A stretch of 44,394 nucleotides of DNA from Apostichopus californicus (lineage: Eukaryota > Echinodermata > Holothuroidea > Aspidochirotida > Stichopodidae): assembly GCA_020650975.1 (NCBI GenBank), contig JAIPMN010006643.1, positions 1-44,394 on the forward strand, read 5' to 3'. Positions 24,683-37,530 of the stretch are shown here, piece after piece. The first letter of the stretch is position 1, and each line of letters opens with the position of its first letter. Both the position numbers and the translations under genes were made by a program. Below the pieces are notes generated by a model that saw only the letters and a program-made list of their open reading frames with translations, did no database searches and was not told the DNA's origin.

Positions 24683-24860
24683 ACCAGGGAGTTGTTATGG
24701 AAAACTCCCTGTACATACTAAGTACTGTACAAAGCGAATGTCAGATATTAGTTTGTCACGTTACGTACAGCCATGGGCAGCGTTGTCAAATACGTTGTTT
24801 AGTGTTGTAGATATACAGTATGAGCGTGGGACTGGGAGGACACGCCAAATGCTGCTCATA
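24683..24860. mobile_element. Diverged, truncated relative of the MITE at 20620
   Basis: It starts at the same hairpin, ACCAGGGAGTTGTTATGG followed by AAAACTCCCTG, and shares a decayed central stretch (GTCAAATACGTT...TAGTGTTGTAGATATACAGTATGAGCG versus GTCAATGACGTT...). It ends in a degraded terminal repeat CGCCAAATGCTGCT (24843-24856). The left half and TTAA borders are missing. It lies within the large intron, just upstream of exon C. Confidence 0.6.
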
Positions 24861-26268
24861 TTTCAGCAAAATTGATCAATCGGCGTACCTCATCTCAGCA
24901 GATAAAATGTAAGTGCCCATGCTCTTACCGAGTTAAGCGGGGCAGAACGAAATTGGCCCCACAATCTCACCCAAAGGATGCGAGGGATGTTGGTATAGAG
25001 TGTAATAAAACAAGAATCGTTCAGCAGGAAAGGGCCACTACGTAAAACAAACAAACGAGCCTCGTTTTCAGAACTGTACCCCATTTTTGAAAATGGTAGT
25101 AGGATAAATGGTAGGATCACAAATGCCGATTCCATTCATCTTTGTACAAGTCTGATCCTTCTTAATTTGTAGATACATTTTAAGGAGGGGCACCAGTTGC
25201 CACCAGAAACCATAGAAAAGATTAGCCCACAGTCTTACATGCAAAATTAGGTTATAGACAAACACACAAAAATGTATCGACAAACTGTAACTGAAGCTGA
25301 GAAGGAAACCATGAGAATGTCGATAATGATTTATGTAATATGTAAAGCAAAGTGTCCACCCGAGTGTCCAACTGTATAGGATATAGAATGTTAACTTCTT
25401 GACCAGCTCTGTCTGTGTTTGTTTTTTTTTTGTTTTTTTTGCTTTAGTTTATAAATTATTCAGTTCACAGGTTGAGATGAGAACATGAGATTGATTTCTT
25501 TAGACGCTGTCCTAAAGACATCGTCCCAGAGGGAATGAGCAGAAAAAGAGCAGAAGGAACGCTGAAAGCCGAGACAAAACTCCGGAAGTGCTCTCTGCCA
25601 GCAATGCATACTTAAAAAGTCTTGGGACTGTAACAGGCACTACCCGAAAAGCCTACTACAAAATAATGAGTCTGCTCTCTGCAAACTACGAAATATATGA
25701 TATATGTGACATATATGCAAGATTCTATAAAACTCTTTACATAACACTCATATTCAACTCCCAATTTAAGAACTTACAAGAAAATTCCAACTCTTAAAAC
25801 ACCATCAGATTTGGTGACATTTTTTGGAATCCCCCAAGTCCCTCGCAACACATAGCGAGTGCAATCTTCCAGGATACGTATAACTTACCCAGTAAATGCA
25901 TAATCTGCAAACTGCGATGCAAAATGGTCAAAATCTACCTGACAAGACAATTCCGAAGATGTGAAGCATTTTTTTTTTTACACAGAAAAAACTATGGTAT
26001 TTCATAAATAGCCAAACTTCAGAGCCTTCAGTATTCTACTGAACATAAGTCGAACATTAAATTATTCCTTGTCTTTAATAATTCCCCATGTTGGCTGTAA
26101 CTGTAGATTTTTTTTCAAAAAAGAGGAAAGAAGGTTAAAAAATATTCCAACTATTTAGTACTAAAGGAGCCTTATATCCATACAGTTTCTCATACTTCCC
26201 ATGCACTTTTTTTTGTATTGCTCATCTATCATTACGATCTTCCCTACCAATAGCAAGTACCACCTGAG

Positions 26269-26296
26269 TCCCCTGTTTTTGGCCAAAAACAGGGGA
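26269..26296. repeat. Perfect 28-bp palindrome
   Basis: The left half TCCCCTGTTTTTGG is followed directly by its exact reverse complement CCAAAAACAGGGGA with no spacer. It is in the large intron; no function is visible. Confidence 0.9.
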
Positions 26297-26772
26297 GATT
26301 GAATATCTACCAGAGTTGGTAATGCTAGCCATACTGAATGCTGCTCTGTACAAATTCATGATTAAACACACAGTGTACTATTTCAGTGGTCAAGCTAAAC
26401 TTGTCCTCACACACAGGAAAGTAGTGCTGGCCATTAGAGCACTAGTGTTTACAATCATAGGGTGGCTGGTCAACTAATTAGGTGTGCTCAAGGAGGAATC
26501 CTAATGACAATACTTGGAGTAGATTATGCTATCAAGTAACAAATTATTTATGCTCTACTGAATTTGAGGACTGTTTTTCCATAGGCTCATATTCAGTTTA
26601 AGCTTGCCAGACTAATCTGATGTTGATGTTATTTTGACACAGTTGGCACCCCATGCATTCCTTCTCTGTCCAAAGAGAATGTTATAATAAGTATCACAGT
26701 TGGCATTCCTTATAACTGATTCAAATTTTCAAAGGTGAGGGGGATCTCACCAGTATGCCCTTCCATATTGGT

Positions 26773-26840
26773 TACATTTTTCGGACAAATCGTGACAGCC
26801 CCCCAAATCAAATTGGGACCTATGTGCCCATGTCTACCTC
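26773..26840 (+). repeat. Second copy of the repeat at 4704-4780
   Basis: It shares ACATTT..TCGG, CAA.TCGT.ACAGCC and an exact CCCCAAATCAAATTGGG, followed by a diverged CCTA.G. It lies inside the large TBC1D19-like intron. Confidence 0.65.
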
Positions 26841-27330
26841 TACTGTAAGTGTGTGCAAAACAAACCCATAGTCTTTTCTATATAATTGCAAAGCCTCTCC
26901 AAGGTGATTTGATAATGATGGAGAATGTAAACACTGCATCTTGCTATATAGATTCTGAAGTGGCCAATATATAATGATACTGGCAACAAACATAGATTTT
27001 AGTAATTATTGATGTAATCATGTTGAAATAAACAAGGGATAATGATCATGATACAAACCTAAAGCACCGGTACAAATTAACCATCACCCCGCCAAAATTT
27101 TTTAATGGATACCGAAAGAACTTCACCGATCATCTCTGACGATATCAACTTGCACCGAATATGTTACAGTGTCAACTTCAAACATGTGTTTTGACCAAAT
27201 GAGTATCACAGTCTATTTATTTATTTCTAAAACATTTAACATGAAGTATGTCATCCATTAACAATCAACGGACGAAGAAAACGATTTCCAGAAAGAGAAA
27301 AATGAGATGAATCAGCTAGGCATCTTCCTC

Positions 27331-27371
27331 TTTTCTTTCTTCTTCTTATTCTTCTTCTTCTTTTCTTCTTA
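27331..27371 (+). repeat. CTT/TTC-rich microsatellite
   Basis: Interrupted CTT triplets form a pyrimidine-only tract. Confidence 0.8.
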
Positions 27372-29416
27372 GGCCATAGCAAAAGATCGATGCTTATAGC
27401 CAAGGACTAACAGAGAGAAGAAATTTCACTACCTTTCCCATTTTTCATTCTGGTAATGTTTTAACAGTTATCACAGGATGCCAGGAAACGAACCCAAGTG
27501 CTTTAAAATGCCAAAAAGCTTGACTTATGAGCAATTACAATAACCGTAAAATTTACGAGGGAAACCTTTTAGATGTGCAGGAGATGTAGGAGTGAAGACT
27601 CCAGAAAGATATACAACTAGGGAGGAGCAGAACCTGGATTTATGGTAAGACTATGGAAATGAGAGGACGGATCCGTGTAAGAACATGCCGGAGAAAATAA
27701 AAAAAACTGTTATTGATGGCGATTAACAGTGACACCTTACGACAACAAAACATTATGGATGGAGTTAAGAATATTTTTCCAGTTATAAATTGTCCCGCAG
27801 GGAAATAAAATAGTTTGCTCTGGTGACACTAAAAGACATTCAATAACCACCAGGGGGGCCACCCCCCCCCCCTCCATCAAATATTGAAAGTCCAGACAAT
27901 GATAGATCCAATCAGGATACAATCATTGCGACCAAATATATCGTAACTTTCACTGCTGATCGACTTTCTAGTTAATATCGCAGGAATTTTCATTTTTTTC
28001 TTTAAAACAAAAATAACAGCAATGTTTGTGCGCAATGATAGCTACCGTGTCTATAGGGCTAGTCCCCACCATATCTTTCTGAAAAAGCTGTCAGGTGTTA
28101 CAAGAACGCATTTTATCTCATCTCTTGTAACATGACATCTGTAAAGAGGAAAATAATATGGTCCAAAGATAGTCCTTTCTGTATCAACCATTTAGCTACT
28201 ACAGTGTTGAAGTGATGTCAGTCTTGTACGAAGAGGGTTTTGACTATCTTAATTAATCTCTTAAAGGCATTGAAGACTTGCCCCAAACCGGGTGCGGCCA
28301 TCTGAAAAAGTTAACCTTCAGTGCAGTAATGAAACGTGATACCTTGTTATCTTTAGCTGGACCTGAGATGTCCATCGCTGTATTGTTTGTACACAGTGCT
28401 GTGGGTATTGACCGCAGCTGTATGTACTGACTATACACAAGTGTCTAATTACCGATGGTAGTAAGCTGTGTGTGTGTATTTTCTACGATCGATGGTGGTG
28501 TCTAACAGTTCTGTTACACCTCATTCAAAACTAGGTCAGATAACCGGCATTAGACGTTTCTTTTTGCGCGAGTCTTCACACCCTTTAATTGTGTGGTTAA
28601 TTGGATCAATACATAGAGAGAAAAAATCCTTTAGTCAATCAAGTTAAATCAAATATTAAAATAGAAAAATGGAAACAATTTGTTAGGGAATAATCACAAT
28701 TATGATATCATCAAACCCCAAAAAAAGAATAAGTAGAACTAACATCACACTTTATTCTACCACTAACATCTTATGAAACTTTTGGAAAGGCATAATGTTC
28801 CATGATCTTTGATAGGAAAATTTATCAAGCAAAAATAAGACTGGGGGGCTAAGACTGGTTAGTTTGGCTTAATGGAGTCCACTGCCAAAGCTAAGAGGGT
28901 CTAGAGAGAGATACAATTTGATTTATATCCAGTTAATAACTAAAAACAAGTTGAAGGTCAAGTAAGATACCTGATATGATCTTCACTTAAGACCCTGCTA
29001 ATGGAAACTTTGATGACCTCTGGATTATACAGGGGGGGGGGGCAGGGGGATAGAGGTGCAAAATAGGATTGTTTTTGAAGTTGTCAAGGTCAAACCAGAG
29101 AGTCAATTATGTTTTCTGACAGGCTCTTTTATGGAAGGTGGGAAAGGAGGGTTGAGGGGGGGGGGAGGGGTGAAGTTCCTTGTTTCCTATCACCTCTTGA
29201 TGGCATATTCTGACAAAGCTACTGTGAATTATATGCAGAATTACCTTTGATATCTTTGGAAAATATTGGAAGCAAAGTTATATGCTGGTAAAGAAGCTCC
29301 TTCCACAGAGCTGCCCTCAGTCTGTCCAAGCTGGCAATAAGATAGTATTTTCCTTCAGGCTTAAAAATAGGACAAAAAATCCTACAATAATCGTCGTACT
29401 AGAGTTGTCCCCATTC

Positions 29417-29561
29417 ATCCCTGTCCATGTTATTTGTTTATATCGCACTTCCCTCATGCCTTGATTCTNNNNNNNNNNGAGTTCCCCCCCCCCCCCCATT
29501 TCTGTTCTGATCCCTGTCCATGTTATTTGTTTATATCCCACTTCCCTCATGCCTTGATTCT
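29417..29561 (+). repeat. 52-bp direct repeat flanking an assembly gap
   Basis: ATCCCTGTCCATGTTATTTG begins at 29417 and at 29510. The two 52-bp copies differ at one base (CGCACTT versus CCCACTT). Ten Ns (29469-29478) follow the first copy, and a 14-C run (29484-29497) lies between. Either a real tandem duplication or an assembly artefact. Confidence 0.9.
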
Positions 29562-30370
29562 CATCCCTACCTACATCAGCTCTACTGCCACTCTCTAGTA
29601 AGCACATTCATGTTCCAGTACTTGCTCATGTTCTTGTCCAAGATCCTTCTCCCCAGCTTCTGTTCACCCTTTCTCATTTCCTAGCCTGTATGGATCAATG
29701 GGGATGTGGGGCACATGTACACCCCTCCTCCTCCTCCCTTCCCCCCTTTTTAACCGCACATAAAAAGGTAAAGTAGTTATTTTAGCACGACAATGTGTGG
29801 ACCCTCGCTACCTCCCCACCCCACATGGTATTTGGCTTCAACAACCTCTGAGGCACAACCTTCTCCTTTGTTAAAACCTGGATCCACCCGTTTCCATATC
29901 TGTGTTAGGTCCTAGTTCATATCTGTTCAAGTTCTGTCTCTTGCTACAGTTCCTGTTGTTTATTTTTTCCTTTACTTGCCCAATTCCCTGTTCTATTAAT
30001 GTTTCTTCCTATGAGCTGTATCTACCCTCCCTCTCCCCCCTACCTTGTTTGTCCTGTTCCTACTGTTCCTATTTTGTTTGTCACCTTTTCCTGACCTTTC
30101 TGCTCTCCCTTTGTTTCCTCTTCTTTCTTTTCTGTCTGAATATAAGACTACCCCTCTTCCCATCCATTCCTGTCATATTATGTTGTTTTTCTTCCTGTGT
30201 CTGTTCCTGTCCATGAGCATGTTTCCCTTGCCCCCTCCCCTCCCCTCCCCTCCCCCACCTCTCATTCCCTGCCTCTGTAGTGATTTCTGATCATGTTTAT
30301 GTTTTCATTACTATTTCAGTTCCTGTTCTGGCTCTCTCATTTAATTCTCATACTGGCTTTTTTATACGTT
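29562..30370 (+). repeat. Pyrimidine-rich, cryptically repetitive block
   Basis: For about 800 bp the plus strand is strongly C/T rich, with recurring TTCCTGTTC, TGTTCCTG and CTCCC words, ending in (CCCCT)n at about 30233-30255. Two overlapping plus frames here are only composition artefacts (Leu/Ser/Phe/Pro-rich). Confidence 0.7.
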
Positions 30371-31375
30371 TATCTATTTTTTCACCATTATTTGCACCAC
30401 TGTAACATACAGTTTTTTTTCCAGTAATATCATTCCGTATACAATGAGTATGGCTGCAACACACTGCCATTAGCTACATGGAAACTTTTTGAAAAATTGG
30501 GGAAAACAAAGGACCCATCCCCTTTAATTATGCAATTATGTTTATTCATCGCCGCGAATAAAAAGGTAATTGCCCTACACAAAGTTTTCCGTTTAATGTA
30601 TCTCCCTTGACTGTTAATGGGAGAGAAAATGTAATGAAAACACTAGCACAAATCCAGAACATAAATGCTGCCCTCGCATGAAACACTAAAACTATAACTT
30701 GCAGCGACACACTTTCCATTTCAATGAATGACTGTTTATGCTTCATCGTCAGCAGATCAATATCGGCCGATCGATACCGACGTTATCCAACGAGAATTTA
30801 GGCAAGCACTTGACTCGAGAGATTATAGTGGTGGGGTGAATATGGGGATATCTGTACCAGATCAGGTTTTATAACCTGTATATATCCAAAGACAACGTAC
30901 AAGTAGCATTGACTCTTAGGCAAGGTTACCTCTCTGAGATATAAGAAGAAAAAATTTCAAAAAAAAGGAGGGGGGGGGGGAAGGGAGGGAAATAAAGACT
31001 TTGATATTGAAATGAATCTGTCTATGATTGTCAAGTGGGAGGATTAAGAGAGGTAGGAAAAAGAGAAGAATTTATGACGGGCAATGATCATATAAGCTGA
31101 ATGGGGAGGACTGTCGAGGCCTTGAGTGAATCTTTCGCACAGGATCGATATTAAAAAAAGGAGAAAATGTTGGAATGCAACAACAAAAAGAAATTGGTCA
31201 GAAACAGTCAAACTTTCACTGACGATCCGTCGAGGTTCTTTCCCACTACAAATGCAAAGGTACTTAGATACTATTTAATTTGCACTCTTTACTGTTGTTT
31301 CGTGTTACGGTTCCAAATAACATTGCATTAGTGTTTGTTAGTGTATTAAATAAGCAGGTGTTCATCCTCGATCAT

Positions 31376-31407
31376 CACATGGATAGGGCTTCACATGGAT
31401 AGGGCTT
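31376..31407 (+). repeat. 16-bp unit repeated twice
   Basis: CACATGGATAGGGCTT occurs at 31376 and, exactly, at 31392. Confidence 0.9.
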
Positions 31408-31943
31408 CATATGAGCTTCAGTTGGCTTCATAACACACTTTGGGGTAATTTACTAAACTACGTAAACTACACAGCTCTGTTTCTCTATTCAACAAATTAC
31501 TGTAGTAGCGAGTTGCTGCAGCTTAGTATTGCTGCAACACGGCTCATACAGTACTGTACCTTTCTAAGTATTTGCAAGTATTAGACATGTATCGTTTCAA
31601 GTTTTCGATGAACTCTTTGCGTGTTTTTTTTTTTTTCACATTTTACTTAAAAGAATTATCCATACGAGTTGTAAGATTAAACTACATAAAAATTTGGAAC
31701 TATCCTGAAGTACAAATAGGCCTTCTGGAAAATGCATCCTCTCACGAAAAAAAGACAGGACCGCAATTTAATCTGTTTTTTTCTAGAACTAGAGTTTTCT
31801 TTTCAAGGACAGTCACATTTCCAAATAGTTCAGCAATTTTTTTCAATATTACAAGTCAACATCAGGAATTCTAAACACGAATATAGACATCGAGTAACTA
31901 AGACTTAGACACTGCCGGTTTTGTAGTGGAGTAAATTATATCC

Positions 31944-32239
31944 GAGTACTTCTGAGTACTTCAAGTTACGAGTACCAATTACCACAGTCCAAGTACTGCT
32001 CTTTAGGACCCGAGTACAGCATATTTGAAGCCTTGTATCGTCAGTTTTACGTAAAAGGTTTGATATGTAGGTACTCTTCCTGAGCCAGTACCGAGTACTT
32101 AGAATTGAGTAAGGTACACTTAGTGCCTAGAGCATCCATTCCGAGTACTAAGTGATGAGTACCAGTACTTTTGCATCCGTGTACTCTTCGTCAAGTGTGA
32201 GTGCCGAGTACTTGCTATAAGAGTACTCCGGTAGTACTC
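31944..32239. repeat. GAGTAC/GTACTC-rich patch
   Basis: GAGTAC occurs at 31944, 31954, 31970, 32012, 32093, 32143, 32157, 32206 and 32221, and GTACTC at 32071, 32181, 32223 and 32234. The extended word is often CCGAGTACT. Spacing is irregular, so it is not a simple tandem array. Confidence 0.85.
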
Positions 32240-35200
32240 AAACTACAACTATGGATACTGAAAAATAAAAGAGATGAACTTCTACTGACTGAAAGCAGAC
32301 CGTGATGACAATTTCCAAATCTAATTTACCCTGAAATTAACTTTCCTGTCAAGGTCACAATAACTGTGCCAGGGAAAAGTGTTTTTTTTTATTTTTTTTT
32401 ATTTTCGCTATCACTGTTGAAACTCACTTTGTGTTAATTATGTCTTGTTACTCTCACTGCAACTGAAAGAGAATAAAAATCTGACCCTGTACCAAATAAC
32501 TTTTATGATAATTGGTCTCTCAAGGCGGGAAAACCCTGTAATATTTGGTTGATATTTCCTCACACCATTTCAATCAGCATGCAAGTCCACTCTGTACACT
32601 GCAACTCTAATAGAGTTATGTGTGTCAGGGCACGACCCAGCTGGACTCAATCCCTGGCTTATTAAGAGACCTTTCATTTTTGCATGTAACCATCATCTGG
32701 TACCAGCAACTCTCTTGAAGGTACATCCAGAACAGCCAGTATAGATTAAATAGAGTAGGATTATAAGACCACACACGGCTACGAAACAAGACAACTTCTA
32801 ATTTTAATTTCAAAGTTCCTTTCCACCAGAGATAATAACAACAACAACAACGACATAGACTAAAAGAAGGCTGAATGTCATTTGTAGATCTAATATGTAA
32901 ATTATTGAAGTCAATATTTCTCCTTGGGGCACAAAATTAATCAAATTCCTGACATCCCAGACAATGAAGGTTGACTTAATAATAAAAAATCAGAGCAGAA
33001 ACTGACAAATAATTATTCACCGTGTAGGCGATTATTCTCACCGAACACTTGTCGACTACATCAGCCAATAATCGCTTGGATGTACAAAATAATCACTTCT
33101 TTAGTCTCGATACACTACTACTGTATTGAATTTAGCAGGAGAACATAAATTAGCGAGGTTCAAAGCCGCGATTTCACGGCGTATCAGGTAACCCGTCACC
33201 CACTTGTTTGGTACTTACATCAGAAATGCATCTGTAATGTTGATAAATGTATGCCTGCTAGCAATTTCAATTAGAAGTACAAGGATGAGAGGAAAAACGG
33301 TGAAGCACAAAACTTCAAAATATACAGAAATTGTTCGCCGTGGTTGTGCTACAACTCCACTCCTCGATCCCTTGTTTGTGCAACATCATTTGCTAGTATA
33401 CATACCCCAAAAAAAATATATGGCCATAAAGATTAATAATTCTGACATTTCTGTCCAATGAAATTGTCCATTCTGTTTCAAATCCATTTCCTATGACCAT
33501 GTGTGTGGTGACACAGTTGTAACACATGTGTTAGAACATAGACACTTCCAACTTAATTAATGGTATGATGTAATTAAATGTCATAACAGAAGCTGACAAT
33601 AGACAACATCATTTCATCTTGTCCAATTTATACAATTGACCAATGATACGAATGTGTGGTTCTCACTCTAATGTAGGGTTACCATACTTCTTTGGTTGAA
33701 AATCGGTACATATTACAGTAGTTTGCCGACAGGACAATTTGTTTTGTCTATAAAAAAATGGCCCGGTACAATCCCTATTAACTAGCAACATAAATTAAAA
33801 CCTGCCTTGCTGCGACGAAAGTACCAAACGAACAAGGAGACGGGATTGCTTTGTACATGTCCTACTTTTCTTAAAAATACTAGATTTACCACAAATACTG
33901 AGAGCCCCCTTTGTACTCTAACTGGATTAAGTAATTCCCTTTCTTTAAATTTTCAATGAGATCTACAGGACACTGCACCCTTACATGCTGCCCAAGCTTT
34001 GAATTTATAATTGTCTACAACGGTCATGAAGTAGGCCTACTACCTATGTTAGCCAGCTATGCCAATACTCTTCATACATATTTTCATGAATGCATATTTT
34101 CTGGCAGGCATTTGATATAACCCCAGACATTGAGGGACTGTGTTAACTTTAATAGATAATAAGATATTCCAGGGAAGGAAAAAATCATTTGGAGAATTGC
34201 TGTAAAATGTTTGCTGAATAATATCAAGATATATGTAAACCCTATTTTTTTATTATTCCTTTCTCTTTGTGCTTTACTTCTGACTTTTATTGGTTATTAC
34301 TTATGACCTACTGCAATATAAATGCTATACAATTTTAACATATTTTGGTGTTAGAAATAGGAACATGCTATTCATTAAAAATCAAGATGGTTGTGGAAGG
34401 GTATGATCACAAAAAATCAGTAACCAGTGTTCTGCTGTAAACTTTTGTCTTTCTTCATGGATGCAAAAGGTAATGATAACCCTAACCATGTATTAATTCA
34501 TTCAAAAGCAGTGAGATTTAATGAATGTTCACCCCAAAAACAAAAAAATACTGAACTAGATACTTTGAAATCCATTCCAAAGAAAACAGAAAAAGGGGAA
34601 AAAAGGGATAAAGAAACGGCGACCGTGGACAATCTTGTTTTAGGATTCACGGTAAAATAAAAATTAGAAATATAGTCCGTTGCACAATTTATGAATGGAA
34701 ATTTAAGGTCAGTGGCAACCCTGGAATACAGAAAGTTCCATTCTTGCATATATATATGTATGTTACCACCACAAGCCTATAAAAGTTGTGAAAAATCCAA
34801 CTCAAAATCAGGTTCTACGTACTGAAAACTTTGGGTTTTAAATGTGACAAGTTCTCTTACAATTCATGTGGAGTTTCTCAACTTGCAATTTGGCCTGTTC
34901 GGCCTCCGTTTTAGACACATTTGCACTTTTTACGTAATCCGGTCAATTTACCTACGGAGATCCTGCTCACTCTCTGCCGTTTATAGATGAACCTACAAAG
35001 ACGTTTTCCGTACTTAAAAAGCTTGTTAAAATCCCTCTTTCCATCTCTGTCTCTCTCTGTCTGTCTTTGCCTCTTTCTTTGAAAAAAGTTTATTAAACGC
35101 AATATTAGTATAGTTCCTTTAAAGACCGGCAAAATTCAATTTATCAGGTTGAATATCCACTTTACAAGATAGAGACAGACACCTCGATGGGACCCCCATG

Positions 35201-36098
35201 ATACTTTCTCCAAACATAATGTGATATAATTTCCTACAAGCATCCAACATAAACAAAGTTTTCCAATATAAGAGGAATGTGATCCTGAAGCAAGGTTTAG
35301 GGCAATTGAAGGGGTTACCCTAGAAAATGTTATTCTATTTTGTTTGGACACTTAACAGGTTTAGCAAAGCCACTGGGAGTTGTCCCTGTAATCCGTTTTG
35401 ACGCCATTTTAAACAAACGATAATACTGCAAATTCCGTCCTGTTACGCATGGAGTGGAGTATAACAACTTTTCAAAACGTCCCCGTTAAAAATGTTCTTA
35501 AACAACCACGTACTATGTCAATGATAGGGCGATATTCCCTTGACCTTACACGTATTTAAAGGCCATTTCGATGGTTTTGTCCGTTAATGAACAGTCTGCC
35601 TGTTTAGGATGGGTTAACCTCTCCCAGATGAAAAAAAAGGAAAAAACAGGTCAGCGTAACACTCTGTAGTGGTAGTTTGTACTGTATCATTCTGGCATGA
35701 TTGATACTTCGATGTCTATACAGTACATGTTTATTTCAGCTACCATACGTTGGCTCTGTTTATTGGGCTTAAAGTTTGCTGTTGGTTCTGCTTTTGTCAA
35801 AGTCAAATTTGGATTTAACGACCAGGAAAAAGTTATAAGTATAAACAATATAAGGGCCTTTGAACTTTAAAAGAGTACATTGTATGTTTGACAACAGTTT
35901 GTGGTTGTGTTTTCACCCTAGCTCCTTTCTCCCCCCCCCTCCCATCCCGCCCCCCAAGGTCCCCCAAAACCTTCCCAGTTTGTTCAATCCTTCTAGAGTA
36001 TATTTGAAAATGACAGCTTTGAGGCTGAGGGGCATATGTGGGAGGGGATGGTGAAGGTCTGAGCAGCTCCAGAAATAACTTTGAACCAAACAACTTAC

Positions 36099-36171
36099 CA
36101 GCCTGTATGTCTGTTCCATCGTCCACTCCAACCTGAGACCATCTCGGGCTCATCTCCTTGAATTCATCTCT
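36099..36171 (-). CDS. TBC1D19: TBC1D19-like protein, internal exon B (linker before TBC domain)
   Basis: This short internal exon is 73 bp. The acceptor is AATTCACAG and the donor is a strong G|GTAAGT. It enters in phase 0, matching the end of exon A, and leaves in phase 1, matching the start of exon C. The peptide is RDEFKEMSPRWSQVGVDDGT followed by DIQA. The pattern (acidic/basic KE, then SQVGVDDGT) corresponds to the vertebrate TBC1D19 stretch I recall as KECFVELGLNIGQLGIDDST. On its own this exon would be weak evidence; phase agreement on both sides and its correct place in the protein order make it convincing. The frame reads through the donor into intron, with a poly-pyrimidine/C-rich block on the plus strand at 35927-35966, just inside the following intron. 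Confidence 0.85.
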
Positions 36172-37530
36172 CTGTGAATTGGAAGATTGTGGAAGAGAAA
36201 GTTATATAACATATCGTACTTTGTTCTATAAGGAAAATCAAAAACAGGAAATGAAAGGCAGACAGACTTGTAGAACGGATAAACGATCCGTTAGATGGTG
36301 TCCATAGAAAACTCAAACCTCAGATAAACGATCCATTAATTTGAAGTCTATACAAACTTTCAAAACTTATTCCTGGTCTTAATTCTGAATGGACTGTTCT
36401 ATTCTACTGTTCTACTCTAAAAGTGGAATATTTACTGACCACATGTGCTCTTCTCCAGCTACAAACCTCACCCTGACTACCCACTATTCATCTTCACACT
36501 GGTCTAATAATATGTCTCTCTACAGCAGCCTTTCTCAATATTATATTTTCTAAGAGGGCCAACCAGAGAGAAAAATTAATTGAAAGCACTATGGGTTCAG
36601 TAAGAACTCAAACTTCCCTAGATTGAACAATGCATGTGCAGGGTAGACTGGTATGGTACACATATAGTCAAGCATAGGGCCTTAAAGGGGCCCTGCCTAT
36701 TACACAATTAGTGCAAGATTTACCGCTCATTTTGTTTTCTCAGATCAGAACGGATTGGATCTTAAAACTCTTGCAGGGTGGATCTGGCCTGCGGGCCGCT
36801 TAATACTGAAAGCTGCATACTCTATATAGTTACATCAATAATGGCATCTTCAGCCCTGATTGTAATATGCAAAGCATGCTATAGCTCAGAATATTAATTA
36901 TGAAAGTGTGGTATAGGTTTCTTAGACATAAATGTTTCATGTTTCCATGTTATCATGTTCCTTCAGAATTTATCATTAGATTTAAACATCAATTTTGCCA
37001 CCAGCAATTTTTTTCTGAAATTTCTGTTACTTAAAAGCATTTGCATTATAGCAAAAATATTTATAATACAATAATTGACCTCGAATGATTTTATTTGACG
37101 ATGCAAAAACAGCCACATATGCATGTTATAGAAGCTAACTGACTTGTTGTTAATTTTGCACACGTCAACTTTGGTGAATTTATCCAATATTAAAGTTTCA
37201 GTTCATTTATCACTACAATTATCAGGCATAGTATCTATGTAGGTGGGAAGTACATATATATTTGAATCATATGGACATCTCACTATAGAGCTTTTACTGT
37301 CCTCTCTGTACCTGAAGTTCATTTGATTGTTTTTTGTTTTTGTTCTTGCTTTGGTGTAAAACACTAACTATTGGTATTTTGGGATTTTTTCATTTTCATG
37401 CTGTTTTGTTCCTGGTTTTACTTGATGTTTGTTCTTCCTCTCATTCTGTTTTTGGTTCCTGAAAATGAACAATAACAAATAAAACTTGAATCTTACAAAT
37501 AATAAAATATAAAATAAAAAACAGTGTTAC
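36172..37530 (-). other. Intron between TBC1D19-like exons A and B (1359 bp, phase 0)
   Basis: GT donor at 37530-37529, AG acceptor at 36173-36172. It is AT-rich with no coding potential that I recognise. It contains two similar direct copies (about 36270-36310 and 36323-36366) sharing GATAAACGATCC; the first copy also forms a short hairpin (AACGGAT/ATCCGTT). Confidence 0.8.

Larger units (their letters stand above)
24197..36098 (-). other. Large intron between TBC1D19-like exons B and C (about 11.9 kb, phase 1)
   Basis: The boundaries are set by GTAAGT at 36098 and CAG before 24196. The phases of the two exons agree, so no exon length that is not a multiple of three can be missing between them. 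The interior holds a degraded MITE relative, a perfect palindrome, a (CTT)-rich tract, an assembly gap with flanking duplication, a pyrimidine-rich block and a GAGTAC-rich patch, listed separately. I saw no additional exon; a small in-frame exon cannot be excluded. Confidence 0.75.

Noticed and set aside
29902..30290. Two overlapping plus-strand frames rich in Leu, Ser, Phe and Pro, suggestive of membrane proteins
   Set aside because: They are produced by the pyrimidine-rich composition of the block and have no start context or homology that I recognise.
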